The notes beneath the pieces were generated by a model that was given only the letters and a program-made list of their open reading frames with translations, searched no databases and had not been told where the DNA came from. This document shows positions 8,498 to 17,230 of a stretch of 64,000 nt of DNA, one piece after another (position 1 is the stretch's first letter; each line of letters opens with the position of its first letter). Made by a program: the position numbers and the translations under genes. The DNA is from Sphingomonas glacialis (GTDB lineage Bacteria > Pseudomonadota > Alphaproteobacteria > Sphingomonadales > Sphingomonadaceae): contig NZ_BNAQ01000008.1 in NCBI RefSeq assembly GCF_014653575.1, positions 1-64,000 on the forward strand. Reading direction: 5' to 3'.

Positions 8498-8707
8498 GCA
8501 GGCGCCGTCGTGTTACTCGGCATGGCGGCCTACTTCACCGGAGTGGTACGCGCGCCGCTCACGGCCGTCATCATCAGCAGCGAAGCGACCGCCAGCCTTT
8601 GGATGATCGTTCCGCTGTTCGCAACGGCGCTGATTGCTGACGGGGTCAGCGCGCTGGTCTCGCGAGAGCGTCTTTATCACGGTCTGGCAAAGCCCTTTTT
8701 GCCGGCC
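8498..8707 (+). pseudogene. ClC chloride-channel C-terminal stub
   Basis: The plus-strand frame reads LLGMAAYFTGVVRAPLTAVI, then SLWMIVPLFATALIADGVSALVSRERLYHGLAKPFL. This is the end of a ClC-family channel or antiporter: the AAYFTGVVRAPLTA helix and the last membrane helix. The preceding about 350 residues are absent. It is head-to-head joined to the ParE stub, so two unrelated truncated genes meet near 8490-8500. Confidence 0.75.
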
Positions 8708-8851
8708 GGGAAAACCCGCCTCTGTCGACGAATAAAACATCCCGTGACCCGCCACTTACGTTCGCAAAACAGTGTTGGCTTCTTTCGCTTGACGCGCGTT
8801 CTGACAAATCTCGCTGGGCACCGCCGGCCAGGGTGACGTGACCCCCGTCTT

Positions 8852-9757
8852 TCATCCAACCGCAACCAGAGACCGGCCATTGTTGTCGCGCGGGAGCGCG
8901 GGTGAAGCAACGGGCGGGTTTAAACCCGCCCGTTGCTTTTCGAATTCGGCGGCGAATGCCGCCGGTGTGGCGTAGCCGAGCGAGGAGTGCGGCCGCTCGG
9001 TGTTGTAGTCGTCGACCCAGCACGCGAGGATCGAGCGCGCCTGGCGGACCGTGAAGAACAGCGTCTCGTTGAGCAGTTCGTCGCGCATGCGACCGTTGAA
9101 ACTCTCGACGAAGCCGTTCTGCGTCGGCTTGCCCGGTGCGATATAGTGCCACTCGACGCCGGCATCACCCGACCACGCGAGCACCGCGTTCGAGGTCAGC
9201 TCGGTGCCGTTGTCGCTGACGATCATTTTGGGCGCGCCGCGCTCAGCGATCAGATCGGCCAGCTCGCGCACCACCCGCTTGCCCGAGATCGACGTGTCGA
9301 GCACCGCCCGCAGGCACTCGCGTGTCACGTCATCGACGATGTTGAGGATACGGAACCGCCGGCCCGTGGCCATCTGATCATGCACGAAGTCGAGGCTCCA
9401 GCGCTGGTTGGGCAGCGCCAGCACGGGTGCTGGTGCCCGCGCGCCGACTGCACGCTTGCGTCCCTTGCGACGACGGACCGTCAAACCTTCTTCGCGGTAG
9501 AGCCGCTGGGTCTTCTTGCGGTTGATTGTGATGCCGTCCCGGCGCAGCAGGATGTGCAGCCGTCGATAGCCGAACCGCCGCCGCTGCTGCGCCAACTCGC
9601 GCAATCGCGACCGCAGGTCGCCATCATCTCCTCGACACGAGCGGTACCGCATGCTCGCGCGATCCGCTCCGACGACAGCACACGCCCGCCGCTCGCTCAT
9701 CCCTAGCGCCGTCTGGAGATGCGCGACCGCTTCCCGCTTTGCGGCAGGCGTCACCAT
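8852..9757 (-). CDS. IS3-family transposase OrfB (integrase domain)
   Basis: A 301-residue protein with an N-terminal HTH_21-type region (RFGYRRLHILLRRDG) and an rve DDE integrase core: WSLDFVHDQM (first Asp), MIVSDNGTELTS (second Asp) and NGFVESFNGRMRDELLNE (Glu). It ends ERPHSSLGYATPAAFAAEF followed by a short tail. All three catalytic residues are present. It overlaps orfA by 7 bases. Its ATG lies inside the run AAAAAAATGG, so the product is probably made mainly as an OrfAB fusion by -1 frameshifting. Confidence 0.92.
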   Translation of the reverse strand: MVTPAAKREAVAHLQTALGMSERRACAVVGADRASMRYRSCRGDDGDLRSRLRELAQQRRRFGYRRLHILLRRDGITINRKKTQRLYREEGLTVRRRKGRKRAVGARAPAPVLALPNQRWSLDFVHDQMATGRRFRILNIVDDVTRECLRAVLDTSISGKRVVRELADLIAERGAPKMIVSDNGTELTSNAVLAWSGDAGVEWHYIAPGKPTQNGFVESFNGRMRDELLNETLFFTVRQARSILACWVDDYNTERPHSSLGYATPAAFAAEFEKQRAGLNPPVASPALPRDNNGRSLVAVG

Positions 9758-10017
9758 TTTTTTGAAAGCAGGTCCTTCAGACCTGCGTTGTCGAGCATCG
9801 TGTCCGCCAGCAGCCGCTTGAGCCGCGCGTTCTCATCCTCGAGCGCACGCAGCCGCTTCGCATCCGACACCTCCAGGCCGCCGAACTTGGCCTTCCACGC
9901 GTAATAGGTCGCGCTCGACATGCCGTGCCGCCGGCACAGATCCGTCACCACCGCTCCCGCCTCGGCCTCCTTCAGGATGCCGATTACCTGCTCTTCCGAA
10001 AACCGCTTCCGCTTCAT
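9751..10017 (-). CDS. IS3-family transposase OrfA
   Basis: An 88-residue protein with an HTH_8-type DNA-binding fold: RFSEEQVIGILKEAEAG, then CRRHGMSSATYYAWKAKFGG. A leucine-zipper segment follows (LRALEDENARLKRLLADTML). It ends SKKW-stop, where seven A residues (T run at plus 9757-9763) form a slippery site leading into OrfB in the -1 frame. It binds the element's ends and supplies the N-terminus of the OrfAB transposase. Confidence 0.92.
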   Translation of the reverse strand: MKRKRFSEEQVIGILKEAEAGAVVTDLCRRHGMSSATYYAWKAKFGGLEVSDAKRLRALEDENARLKRLLADTMLDNAGLKDLLSKKW

Positions 10018-10082
10018 CTGTCCGTCCCTTCTTCCGGCTCGGACTCTAGCTCCAGCTGGAGGAAAAAACGGGGGTCACGTCA

Positions 10083-10413
10083 AGCGTTACGCGGAGCGCA
10101 AGGTGCTCAGCGCGCATGGCAATCAACTGCGCATTCCTTGGCGTGGGTATTCTCCAGGCGGCGACATCGGGATGTGGGTGGGGGAACTATGTTCTGCGTT
10201 CGGCATGAGTACACAGGTGGCAAGCCGATCAACGCGATCGCGCGGGATCTTTGATTGTCGCGCACGGTCGTGGGCAAGTCGATCCGGGTACCGGAAGGTT
10301 CGTCCGCCCGTCATCACTCGGTGCCGCCGTTGCCGTGGATCAAACCGTTCCAAAAGTTTTCGTCCGTGCACCGCCTGCACCGAACGCCCAAGTGCAGGCG
10401 GCACTGCCTCGCT
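10083..10413. other. Interval with a possible transposase relic
   Basis: No intact gene lies between the IS3 element and cyoD. Around 10190-10290 the plus strand reads RHEYTGGKPINAIARDL, stop, LSRTVVGKSIR. This resembles the helix-turn-helix of IS21-type IstA proteins with an in-frame stop; I regard it as a weak relic. No terminator is evident downstream of cyoD. Confidence 0.35.
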
Positions 10414-10740
10414 CTACATCATGCGACCGTGCAAGTTGGCGATGATCACGATGGTCCCCGCGACCATGAGAATGATGATCAGCGTCGAAAACAGGATCAG
10501 CAACAGGTCGTCGCGGGAGGATCGTCTGAGGCTGACGTGCAGGAAGCACCGGAGGTGGACGATCATCTGGACCAGCGCGAGACCGAATACGAGACCCAGC
10601 GTCGTGCGGGCCGGAAAGCGCGGCCAGTGCACCGCGGCAAACGCCCCGCCTGTCAGCGCGAGCGCCAGTGCATAGCCGATCGCATAGGTCCGGATTTCGC
10701 GACGTTTCTCCCGGCGGGGATCGGCTTGCGGCGCGGTCAT
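10414..10740 (-). CDS. cyoD: Cytochrome o ubiquinol oxidase subunit IV
   Basis: A 108-residue protein with three membrane helices (IGYALALALTGGAFAAVHW, LGLVFGLALVQMIVHLRCF, LLILFSTLIIILMVAGTIVI) and the family's HLRCFLH motif. CyoD assists assembly of the bo3 oxidase, probably CuB insertion into subunit I. Its ATG overlaps the cyoC stop as ATGA (10737-10740), giving translational coupling. The frame is open upstream, but the earlier start would run inside cyoC and is rejected. Confidence 0.9.
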   Translation of the reverse strand: MTAPQADPRREKRREIRTYAIGYALALALTGGAFAAVHWPRFPARTTLGLVFGLALVQMIVHLRCFLHVSLRRSSRDDLLLILFSTLIIILMVAGTIVIIANLHGRMM

Positions 10741-11363
10741 CGAATCAACCCCTGCAGATAGACGACCGAGAAGATCGCGATCCATACGATATCGAGGAAG
10801 TGCCAGAACAGCCCGAGCCGCAGCAGATTGATCTTCACTCGCGCATCGCGCCCGAAGATCGGCACCTGCACCATCATCACGATCAGCCACAGGCATCCGG
10901 CCAGCACATGCACGCCGTGCAGCGGGACGAGCGCGAAGAACGACGATAGGAACCCGCTGCGCGTCGGCACCGCGCCATCGCCGATCATCGTCGCGAAGTC
11001 GTGGAGTTCGAGGCCCAGGAAGGCGAGGCCGAGGGCCAGCGTGGCGGCAAACCAGCCGAGCAGCACTCGGTTCGACGCGCCGTGCTTCATCGCGATCGAG
11101 CCCAAGCCGAAGGTGAAGCTGCTCGTCAGCAGGATCACCGTCTCGGCGAAGGTCGGGCCGATCTTGTACGCGCTGGCAGCAGTCGGCCCGCCGACGGTCG
11201 CGCCGAGCATCGTGCCATAAACCGCGAACAGCAGCGCGAAGATCACCGCGTCGCTCATCAGGAATATCCAGAAGCCGAATATATCGGGTTCCGCCTGGTC
11301 GTGCGTTTCCTGGTCGGTGGTGCCGAGATTGATGCCGGCGTGCCGCATGTCGCCGGCGCTCAT
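10737..11363 (-). CDS. cyoC: Cytochrome o ubiquinol oxidase subunit III
   Basis: A 208-residue protein of the COX3 family with five predicted helices. Motifs include FGFWIFLMSDAVIFALLFAV near the N-terminus and GFLSSFFALVPLHGVHVLAG in the middle, ending FWHFLDIVWIAIFSVVYL. It is a structural subunit of the proton-pumping bo3 quinol oxidase in the inner membrane. Its start overlaps the cyoB stop by 4 bases. Confidence 0.95.
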   Translation of the reverse strand: MSAGDMRHAGINLGTTDQETHDQAEPDIFGFWIFLMSDAVIFALLFAVYGTMLGATVGGPTAASAYKIGPTFAETVILLTSSFTFGLGSIAMKHGASNRVLLGWFAATLALGLAFLGLELHDFATMIGDGAVPTRSGFLSSFFALVPLHGVHVLAGCLWLIVMMVQVPIFGRDARVKINLLRLGLFWHFLDIVWIAIFSVVYLQGLIR

Positions 11364-13444
11364 GCCGTCACCTCGGCGAGGCCCTGATTGGCCGGAGTCG
11401 TCTCATGATGTCGGGAGATCGGTCGTGCCGCGGCGATCGCGTGGTGCCAGCGGTCCTCGATCCGCGCGACGTCGGCGGCAGGAACGATGCGTTCGACGTC
11501 GCGGATGAAGCTGCGGGCGATCACGGTGGCGACGATTCCCGCAAGGCATAGCACCGCCAGCCACCAGATGTACCAGACCAGACCGAACGCGAGCCCCGCC
11601 CCGAGGATACCCGTCGCGGGGCCAACCATGCTGTTGCGCGGGACCGCGATGTCCTCATACCCCGCCGGGACTGCGTAGCCATCGCCGTCACGCTTGCCGT
11701 CATAGAATGGGTCGCGGCCGTCGACCACCGGGATCACCGCGTAGTTATACTCGGGCGGAGGTGCCGACGTCGACCATTCGAGCCCGCGCCCATCCCAAGG
11801 ATCGCCAGCGAATACGCGGTTGGCGTCACGCTCGCGGATGCTGACCCACAGCTGCACAAACAACGCGGTTAGCGCCGCCAGCAGGATCAGCGCGCCAACG
11901 CCGGCGACGTAGAGCCAGGGGCGAAACGCCGGTTCGAAGAACGCTTGGCTCCGCCGCGCCGCGCCGCCCGCGCCGAGCACGTACAGCGGCATGAAGGCGA
12001 GATAGAAACCGAACACCCAACAGCCGAACGCGATCCGTCCCCATTTTTCGTTCAGGCGGAACCCAAACGCCTTGGGAAACCAGTAATGCGTCGCCGCCAA
12101 CATGCCGTACAGCAGGCCGGGGATGAGCATGTTGTGGAAGTGCGCGACGAGGAACAGCGTGTTGTGGACGAGGTAATCGAGCGGCGGAAACGCGAGCAGG
12201 ATGCCGGTGAACCCGCCGAGCACGAAGGTCATCATGAACGCGAGCGAGTAGAGCATCGGTACGGTGAAGCGCACTTCGCCGCGGAACATCGTCCAGATCC
12301 AGTCGTAGATCTTGACGCCGGTCGGCACGCCGATCGTCATCGTCGCGATCCCGAACACCGCGTTCAAATTCGCGCTCTGCCCCATCGCGAAGAAGTGATG
12401 GACCCAGACGGTGAACGACAGCACCGCGATCGCCATGGTCGCCAGCACCAGCGAGGTGTAGCCGTACAATTCCTTCGATGAAAAGGTCGACACCACCTCG
12501 GAATAGGCGCCGAAGGCGGGCAGGATCAGGATATAGACCTCGGGATGACCGAACAGCCAGAACAGGTTGGCATAGTTCATCATGTTGCCGCCGAGGTCGT
12601 TCGTGAAGAAGTGAAACCCCAGATAGCGATCGAGCGCGAGCAGTGCGGTCGCCACGGTCAGCGGCGGCATCGCAAAGATCATCAGGATCGACGTGCACAG
12701 TGTCGTCCAGCAGAACAACGGCATCCGCATCAGCGTCATGCCGGGGCAGCGCAGCTTGTAGATCGTCACCGCGAAATTGAGCCCCGACAGCGTCGAGGCG
12801 ATCGATCCCAGCGTCACTGCCGAGATCCAGTAATCCGGACCGACATCCGGGCTGAAGGCGAGTTCGGTATAGGGCGGATACCCGGTCCAGCCGCCAGTCG
12901 AGAAGCGCCCTATCACCAACGATACCATCATCAGCCCCGCCGCCCCGCCGGTGAGCCATAGGCTGATCGAATTGAGCAGCGGAAACGCCACGTCGCGCGC
13001 GCCGATCTGGAGCGGCGTGACATAGTTGATGATGCCGGTCAGGAACGGCATCGCCATGAAGAATATCATGATGCTGCCATGCGTGCTGAACAGCTGCGCG
13101 AAATGATCGGGTTCGACAAAGCCGGGCGCGTTCACCGCCGCTGCCTGCTGCATCCGCATCAGCACCGCCTCCGCCAGCGCGCGCGCGAGCATAACGAAGG
13201 CGAGCACGACATACATGACGCCGATCTTCTTGTGGTCGAGGCTGGTCAGCCACTCACGCCACAGATAGCCCCATTTTCCGGTCACGGTGATGAGCGTGAT
13301 CACGCTTGCCGCACCGAGCACGACCATCATTGCCGCCCCTGCCCCGATGATCTCGTTGACGGTCGGGTTTTGCCACGCGCGGACGAACGCCAGCGCGTTC
13401 CAGGTGAAGCGGCCGAGCAAAGCTGGCCAAATGCCGTCGGTCAT
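11360..13444 (-). CDS. cyoB: Cytochrome o ubiquinol oxidase subunit I
   Basis: A 694-residue heme-copper oxidase catalytic subunit. Seen are the low-spin heme His in FSTHGSIMIFFMAM, the CuB/cross-link region in FGHPEVYILILPAFGAYSE, the CuB histidines in WVHHFFAMG and the heme pair in LVAHFHNMLIPG. It oxidises ubiquinol, reduces oxygen and pumps protons. The start is the ATG at 13444 (MTDGIWPALLGRFTW), which overlaps the cyoA stop as ATGA; the longer frame upstream is out-of-frame cyoA. The length matches the usual 660-690 residues. Confidence 0.95.
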   Translation of the reverse strand: MTDGIWPALLGRFTWNALAFVRAWQNPTVNEIIGAGAAMMVVLGAASVITLITVTGKWGYLWREWLTSLDHKKIGVMYVVLAFVMLARALAEAVLMRMQQAAAVNAPGFVEPDHFAQLFSTHGSIMIFFMAMPFLTGIINYVTPLQIGARDVAFPLLNSISLWLTGGAAGLMMVSLVIGRFSTGGWTGYPPYTELAFSPDVGPDYWISAVTLGSIASTLSGLNFAVTIYKLRCPGMTLMRMPLFCWTTLCTSILMIFAMPPLTVATALLALDRYLGFHFFTNDLGGNMMNYANLFWLFGHPEVYILILPAFGAYSEVVSTFSSKELYGYTSLVLATMAIAVLSFTVWVHHFFAMGQSANLNAVFGIATMTIGVPTGVKIYDWIWTMFRGEVRFTVPMLYSLAFMMTFVLGGFTGILLAFPPLDYLVHNTLFLVAHFHNMLIPGLLYGMLAATHYWFPKAFGFRLNEKWGRIAFGCWVFGFYLAFMPLYVLGAGGAARRSQAFFEPAFRPWLYVAGVGALILLAALTALFVQLWVSIRERDANRVFAGDPWDGRGLEWSTSAPPPEYNYAVIPVVDGRDPFYDGKRDGDGYAVPAGYEDIAVPRNSMVGPATGILGAGLAFGLVWYIWWLAVLCLAGIVATVIARSFIRDVERIVPAADVARIEDRWHHAIAAARPISRHHETTPANQGLAEVTA

Positions 13445-14292
13445 CGTCTCTTTTCCGGGATTTGCGCGACAATATGCGAGAACAGGTCGGGCGGCGTGGA
13501 GGCGTAGAAGAGCGGCCGGGCGATCACGGATCGCTTGGCGAGCCGGGCATAGCGCGCTGCGTCGAGCGGCTGACCGTTTGCGCGAACGCGGTCCATCCAT
13601 TGCCGATAGTCGGCGGTTGGACGCGCAACGACGGCGAACTTCTGATTCTGGAAACCGGCGCCGTTGAACTGCGTGTTTTCACCGCGAAAAATGCCCGGAC
13701 GGCTTGCCGCGAAGTTCAGCTGAGTAGTCATGCCGGCCATCGCATAGATCTGGCCGGCGAGCTGCGGCACCATAAGCGACTGCATCACGGTCCCGCTCGT
13801 CAGGGTGATATGGACGGGTCTGCCGACCGGAATATTGAGTTCGTTGACGGTCGCGATCCGCGCGTCGGGGTAGATGAACAGCCATTTCCAGTCGAGCGCG
13901 ACCGCCTGGATCTCGAGCGCAGGCTGTGCCGATGGGATCGCGCGATAGGGATCGAGCGTGTGCGTGTACGTCCACAAGACGATCGCCAGCCCGATCACGA
14001 TCCCCACCGGCGGGAGCCAGATCAGCGCCTCGATCCACCAGGAGAAGTCCCAATTCGGCTTGAACGCGCTGTTCTTGTTCGACAGCCGGTAATGCCACGC
14101 CATGATCGGCGTCAGCAGCAAGACAGGGCCGGCGACGAACACAAGGACCGCGCCTACGATGAGATACAGATGCCACTGGCTCGCCGCGATCGGCCCGGCA
14201 TGGCCGACCACGCCGAGCCTGAGCACGTCGCAACCCGATAGCAGCACGGGCGCGAGGCAACCGATTGCGCGTCGCCAGGGTATCGCCTTCAC
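13441..14292 (-). CDS. cyoA: Cytochrome o ubiquinol oxidase subunit II
   Basis: The first gene of cyoABCD. The lipobox LLSGC lies in a short signal sequence, followed by two membrane helices (LYLIVGAVLVFVAGPVLLLT, ALIWLPPVGIVIGLAIVLW) and the periplasmic cupredoxin domain (ALDWKWLFIYPDARIATVNE). The CuA ligands of cytochrome c oxidases are absent, as expected for a quinol oxidase. AGGAGG abuts the ATG at 14301 with no spacer, while the GTG at 14292 lies nine bases from it, so GTG is the likelier start (283 residues). It lies 28 bases from the ydeP-like gene and probably shares its transcript. Confidence 0.92.
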   Translation of the reverse strand: MKAIPWRRAIGCLAPVLLSGCDVLRLGVVGHAGPIAASQWHLYLIVGAVLVFVAGPVLLLTPIMAWHYRLSNKNSAFKPNWDFSWWIEALIWLPPVGIVIGLAIVLWTYTHTLDPYRAIPSAQPALEIQAVALDWKWLFIYPDARIATVNELNIPVGRPVHITLTSGTVMQSLMVPQLAGQIYAMAGMTTQLNFAASRPGIFRGENTQFNGAGFQNQKFAVVARPTADYRQWMDRVRANGQPLDAARYARLAKRSVIARPLFYASTPPDLFSHIVAQIPEKRR

Positions 14293-14320
14293 GCGAACCA
14301 TCCTCCTGCGGGCCCGGCGC

Positions 14321-16618
14321 TCAGCCCGCCTCGACCCGGACCGGCACCGATTTCGAGGCCGGCGTCTTCGACAGCTCATCATGGTGGCCGATCGGGACGA
14401 GCACGTTGCACTCGGGATAATAGGACGCAATCGTCCCGCGCGGCAGTTTGTAGGCGGTCAGCGTCAGCCCGCCGAGGCGGCGATCCTGGCCATCATCGTC
14501 GTCGGCGTCGACATCAGTGACCAGCGTCACGCGCTGACCATCGTGGAACCCGCGCTCTGCAATATCCTCGGGGCTCATCAACACGATATCGCGCGAACCC
14601 TCCAGCCCGCGCAGGCGGTCCGAATAGCCATAGATGGTCGTGTTGAACTGGTCGTTCGATCGCAAAGTGATCAACCGGTAGCGACCCGGCGCATCCTTGA
14701 ACCCTAGCGAATTCAGCTGGCCGGGTGTCGTGAACACCGCCTTGCCTTCGGGCGTCTTCCAGATCCGCTCATGCGCGCCATTGCCTCGGTAGAAGCCGCC
14801 GGCCTCATACATCCGCGCGTTGTAATCGCGAAAGTCGTCGGGATAGGTGTGTTCGATCAGGTCGCGGACGAGCCCATAATCGGCTGTCCATTCATCCCAT
14901 TTCAACCCGGGAGACGTGGCGACCGTGGCCTTTGCGATGCCGGTGACGATCGCGAGCTCGCTTTTCACCATGTCCGACACCGGTGCGGTATGACCGACCG
15001 ACGCGCTGATCATCGAGAAACTGTCTTCGGTGGTGATTGACTGGTTGCCGGTAGCCTGTTCGTCGACCTCGAACCGGCCCAGGCACGGCAAGATGTACGC
15101 CTGCTTAGCCGGAAAAAGATGGCTGCGGTTGAGCTTGGTCGAGATCATCACGGTCAGATCCTGCGCCGCCCACGCCTGCTCCATGCGCTTCTGGTCGGGC
15201 ACAGCGCGGACAAGGTTGCCGCCAAGCGACACGAACGCGCGGACCTTGCCCGCGAACATACCCTCGACCGCCTCGACAATGTTCATGCCGTCCTTGGTCG
15301 GCGGATCGAAGCCGAATAATGCCTTTAGCTTGTCGAGCGGCACGAGCTTGACCTTTTCGGCGATCCCGACGGTGCGCTGGCCCTGCACGTTGCTGTGCCC
15401 GCGCACCGGGCAGCAGCCCGCACCTGGCTTGCCGATGTTGCCGCGCAGCAGCAGCAGGTTGACCAGCATCGCGATGTTAAGCGCGCCGTGCGTGTGCTGG
15501 GTCAGACCCATGCCGTACACGCCGATCACCTTTTCGGCGGCGATGTAGACGGCAGCGGCGTCGCGCAATGCCGCCTCGGTCAAACCCGATTCCTGCTCGA
15601 TTTCGGCCCAGGTCACGTCGCGGCACGACTGGATGAAGGCGTCAAAGCCGGTGGTGTGCTGCTTGACGAACGCGTGGTCGATCACCTCTGCCTTGCCCGC
15701 CGCCTGGGCCGCGTCGTCGGCTTCGACCACGCACTTGCACAGCCCGAGGATCGCCGCGACGTCGCCACCGGCCTTCAGCTGATGATATTGATCCGATATC
15801 TTGGTCTCCTTGCCGGTCAGCATCGCCGCGGGGCTTTGCGGATCGACGAACGACACCAGGCCCTGCTCGATCACCGGGTTGAACGTGACGATTTTGCCGC
15901 CACGATCCTTCAGGTCCTTGAGCGGATGCAGGAACCGCGGGCTGTTGGTGCCGGGATTCTGCCCGAAGAAGAAGAAAGCGTCGGTTTCCGCGAGATCGTC
16001 CCAGACGATCGTCCCGACCGGCGAGCCGATCACCTTGGTCAGTCCGACCGAGGTCGTTTCGTGACACATATTCGAGCTCTACGGCAGGTTGTTGTTGCCG
16101 TAGGTCCGCGCCAGCAGCGCATAGAGATACGAGGCTTCAAGTCCTGCGTGGCCCGACGCGTAGAACACCGCGCTTTCGCGATCGATCGACTGGATCGTCT
16201 TGCCGATTGCCGCAAACGCCTCGTCCCAGCTCACCGCGACATAGCGGTCGGTCGCGGCGTCGTACCGCAGCGGATGCGTCAGCCGCCCGGTCTTTTCGAG
16301 ATCATGATCCTTCCAATCACGCAGTGCTGTGACCGAGTGCCCCTCATCCTGCCAGAATGCGGGCGTGCAACGATCCTTGGTCAACTCCCACATCGTCGCC
16401 TTGGCGCCGTTCTCGCAGAATTCGAATGCGGAATAATTGGCCGGCTTCGGCCATGCGCACGACACGCACATCACGCCCTTGGGCTTGTTCGACCGGGCGA
16501 GGCTGCGCACCGCCCCACCCGCGGGCCAAGTCTCGCCAAAAATCTGCGAGATCCCCTTCATCGACCCCCAACCGCCTGCTGGACCGGTGTCGTGTGGGAG
16601 GTCCTTCTGGTCGGTCAT
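14321..16618 (-). pseudogene. YdeP-like molybdopterin oxidoreductase with in-frame amber stop
   Basis: A reading frame of about 765 codons of the FdhF/YdeP type, with a cluster-binding CVSCAWPKP, CENGAKATMWELTKDRC, MCHETTSVGL, FFFGQNPGTNSPRFL, GNIGKPGAGCCPVRGHSNVQG and a C-terminal MopB-binding domain. It is interrupted by a TAG at plus 16079-16081 between NNNLP and SSNMCHETT. The frame is the same on both sides, so this is a single nonsense change, plausibly from a Tyr codon. As read, only a 179-residue N-terminal piece would be made. The family is linked to acid resistance and unknown redox chemistry. It precedes cyoA on the same strand. Confidence 0.85.
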
Positions 16619-17230
16619 CGATACGGTCCTTCATTCGGTTCAGATGCCAGCCCGTACACTCCCGGGGGTCTAACGTTGAAACGCCAATGGCGTCCAAGGC
16701 TCAAAGAGCCCACCCTGTCCCCACGAATAATCTTGGCAGTCGCATCCGACGTGACGGGCTCATAGTGATCAGAAATTTGGCAATTAGGCAAAGCATTCGA
16801 ACATTCTAATGAAATTGTTAGAATGCGCTCCAACCTGCTCTGCAAGCCCCCTCAGCGCCTTAATCGGACTGACCAGCGGCTGCCGCTGCAGGTTTCTGTC
16901 AGCGAGAAACTTAGCCGCCGTACCTTGCTGGGCTAAGCCATGGCGGTAGTTGCGTCACCGAAGCCTACGCGCGGTTAGGCAACGGTGCTTCCGGTCTAGC
17001 TAACCCAAAGGCCGCCGGTAATCGTGCATTTCCAGCTTCCCGAAATCGACCGTTCGTCCATGTTGGCCGAGCGGCCGCTTTGAGCACGATCCTTAAGTCG
17101 GAAGTCGGCAACTGACGCTCATATTTTCTACTGCCAGGCGGTTTGCCGATAGCGACATGACAAAGATGATAATGGCTCGTGTTGAAGCTCGCGCCGATAC
17201 GATCGGAAGAGATTCGAAAAGGGTAACGCG
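16619..17230. other. Divergent intergenic region
   Basis: It separates the ydeP-cyo operon (leftward) from the SDR gene (rightward) and holds no supportable gene. It contains the palindrome at 16802-16825 and an AT-rich patch around 16770-16825 that could hold the ydeP-cyo promoter. The SDR gene has a weak ribosome site (GGGTAACGCG) just before its ATG. Confidence 0.55.
16802..16825. promoter_or_regulatory. Operator-like palindrome
   Basis: CATTCTAA and TTAGAATG form perfect 8-bp arms around an 8-base spacer (TGAAATTG). The AT-rich dyad sits about 185 bases upstream of the ydeP-like gene in otherwise GC-rich DNA. A dimeric regulator could bind it; no identity is implied. The spacing is too wide and there is no T run, so it is not a terminator. 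Confidence 0.5.

Larger units (their letters stand above)
8834..10082 (-). mobile_element. IS3-family insertion sequence, 1249 bp
   Basis: Terminal inverted repeats start TGACGTGACCCCCGT at both ends (left at 8834, right ending at 10082) and then diverge. The element contains orfA and orfB in the usual overlapping arrangement on the minus strand. No 3-4 bp target duplication is visible: the left flank is CAGGG and the right flank AGCGT. This points to rearrangement after insertion. No inactivating lesion is seen. Confidence 0.9.

Noticed and set aside
10189..10290. IstA-like helix-turn-helix as a gene
   Set aside because: Only about 30 residues, with an internal stop and no continuation.
13445..13600. 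52-codon N-terminal extension of CyoB
   Set aside because: It lies inside cyoA in another frame; the ATGA overlap and the family N-terminus place the start at 13444.
16079..16081. TAG in the ydeP-like gene as a pyrrolysine or programmed readthrough codon
   Set aside because: No pyl genes are visible and the family has no known recoding; a nonsense mutation is the simpler reading.
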